57,275 bases of DNA from Hypholoma sublateritium FD-334 SS-4 (Eukaryota; Basidiomycota; Agaricomycetes; Agaricales; Strophariaceae), in contig KN817648.1 in the NCBI GenBank assembly GCA_000827495.1, forward strand, positions 43,867 through 101,141, read 5' to 3'. Position numbers and translations under genes: made by a program. Each line of letters begins with the position of its first letter. Within the stretch, counting starts at the first letter, position 1. The notes under the pieces were generated by a model, which was not told where the DNA came from, made no database searches, and saw only the letters and a list, made by a program, of their open reading frames with translations. Below are positions 57,111 to 57,275 of this stretch, one piece after another.

Positions 57111-57275
57111 TGTTATATCGATTTTTTTGTTGATAAAATTTATTTTTTGGCTCATGTGCATGCTCGTATCCATCCACGTATCATGAGAATGAATCGACTG
57201 CAGCCGACGTCCCGCCTCCTTTCCAGCGATGTCTCTGCGCGCATATATGCCGCGCGCGGCGCGCCACTCGTATAT

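Larger units (their letters stand above)
47560..57275 (+). repeat. tandem ~3.5-kb repeat unit, copy 2 (split by a Plavaka transposon), and start of copy 3
   Basis: Block B (47563-47960), C (48080-48858), Plavaka insertion (48860-55002), D (about 55003-55870), E (about 55880-56610), A (56620-57165), then the first 110 bp of a further B (57165-57275), which is almost identical to 47575-47700. The array therefore continues beyond the window. Without the insertion the period is about 3.47 kb. Confidence 0.75.

Overview
The window looks like nuclear DNA from a wood- or litter-decay Agaricomycete (Basidiomycota). The evidence is a gene style with many 50-70 nt GT-AG introns, a secreted heme peroxidase, several fast-evolving F-box/LRR genes, a NACHT-like gene, a fungal GH3-family gene, and an intact Plavaka-type (CACTA-like) transposon. 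One ambiguous base (n at 45928) shows this is draft assembly. No rRNA, tRNA, CRISPR or prokaryotic operon was seen. Exon boundaries were placed by hand from GT-AG signals, reading-frame continuity and family expectation; for the multi-exon genes with listed exons the summed exon lengths are divisible by three.

Region 0.8-38 kb is mostly single-copy gene space. In order: heme peroxidase (-), Hul5/UBE3C-type HECT ubiquitin ligase (+), a small stress-type protein with a 15-nt microexon (-), an F-box-like gene (+), a salicylate-hydroxylase-like FAD monooxygenase (+), a GH3-family gene carrying two in-frame TAG codons (-), a NACHT-like protein with a membrane tail (+), a membrane-anchored pepsin-type protease (+), a zinc-finger regulator (+), an F-box gene (-), an APH-type kinase gene broken by a deletion in its catalytic loop (+), and another F-box gene (+). 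Decayed F-box/LRR pieces lie between them.

From about 30 kb the sequence becomes repeat-rich and GC-rich. Two intact members of an unrecognised small protein family (called Z here) lie at 34647-35444 (+) and 38718-39290 (-). They share a C-terminal Cx2C-x12-W-x2-R-[FY]2-x-H-R-x-H-S signature. From about 40.5 kb to the window end there are two tandem copies of a roughly 3.5-kb unit, each carrying a frameshifted Z copy. Unit 1 is split by a 3266-bp inverted-repeat element with a 5-bp target duplication. That element contains a 511-bp inverted repeat and two opposed arrays of a GTGCGC-type motif repeated every 20-21 bp. Unit 2 is split by a 6.1-kb Plavaka transposon encoding an apparently intact 962-aa transposase and a divergently transcribed partner protein of unknown function. 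Because each unit serves as the empty site of the other, both insertions can be bounded.

The most unusual material is the 20-bp-phased arrays, the 511-bp inverted repeat, the Z family with its tandem pseudogene units, and the GH3 gene whose two stop codons each coincide with an in-frame alternative 3' splice site.
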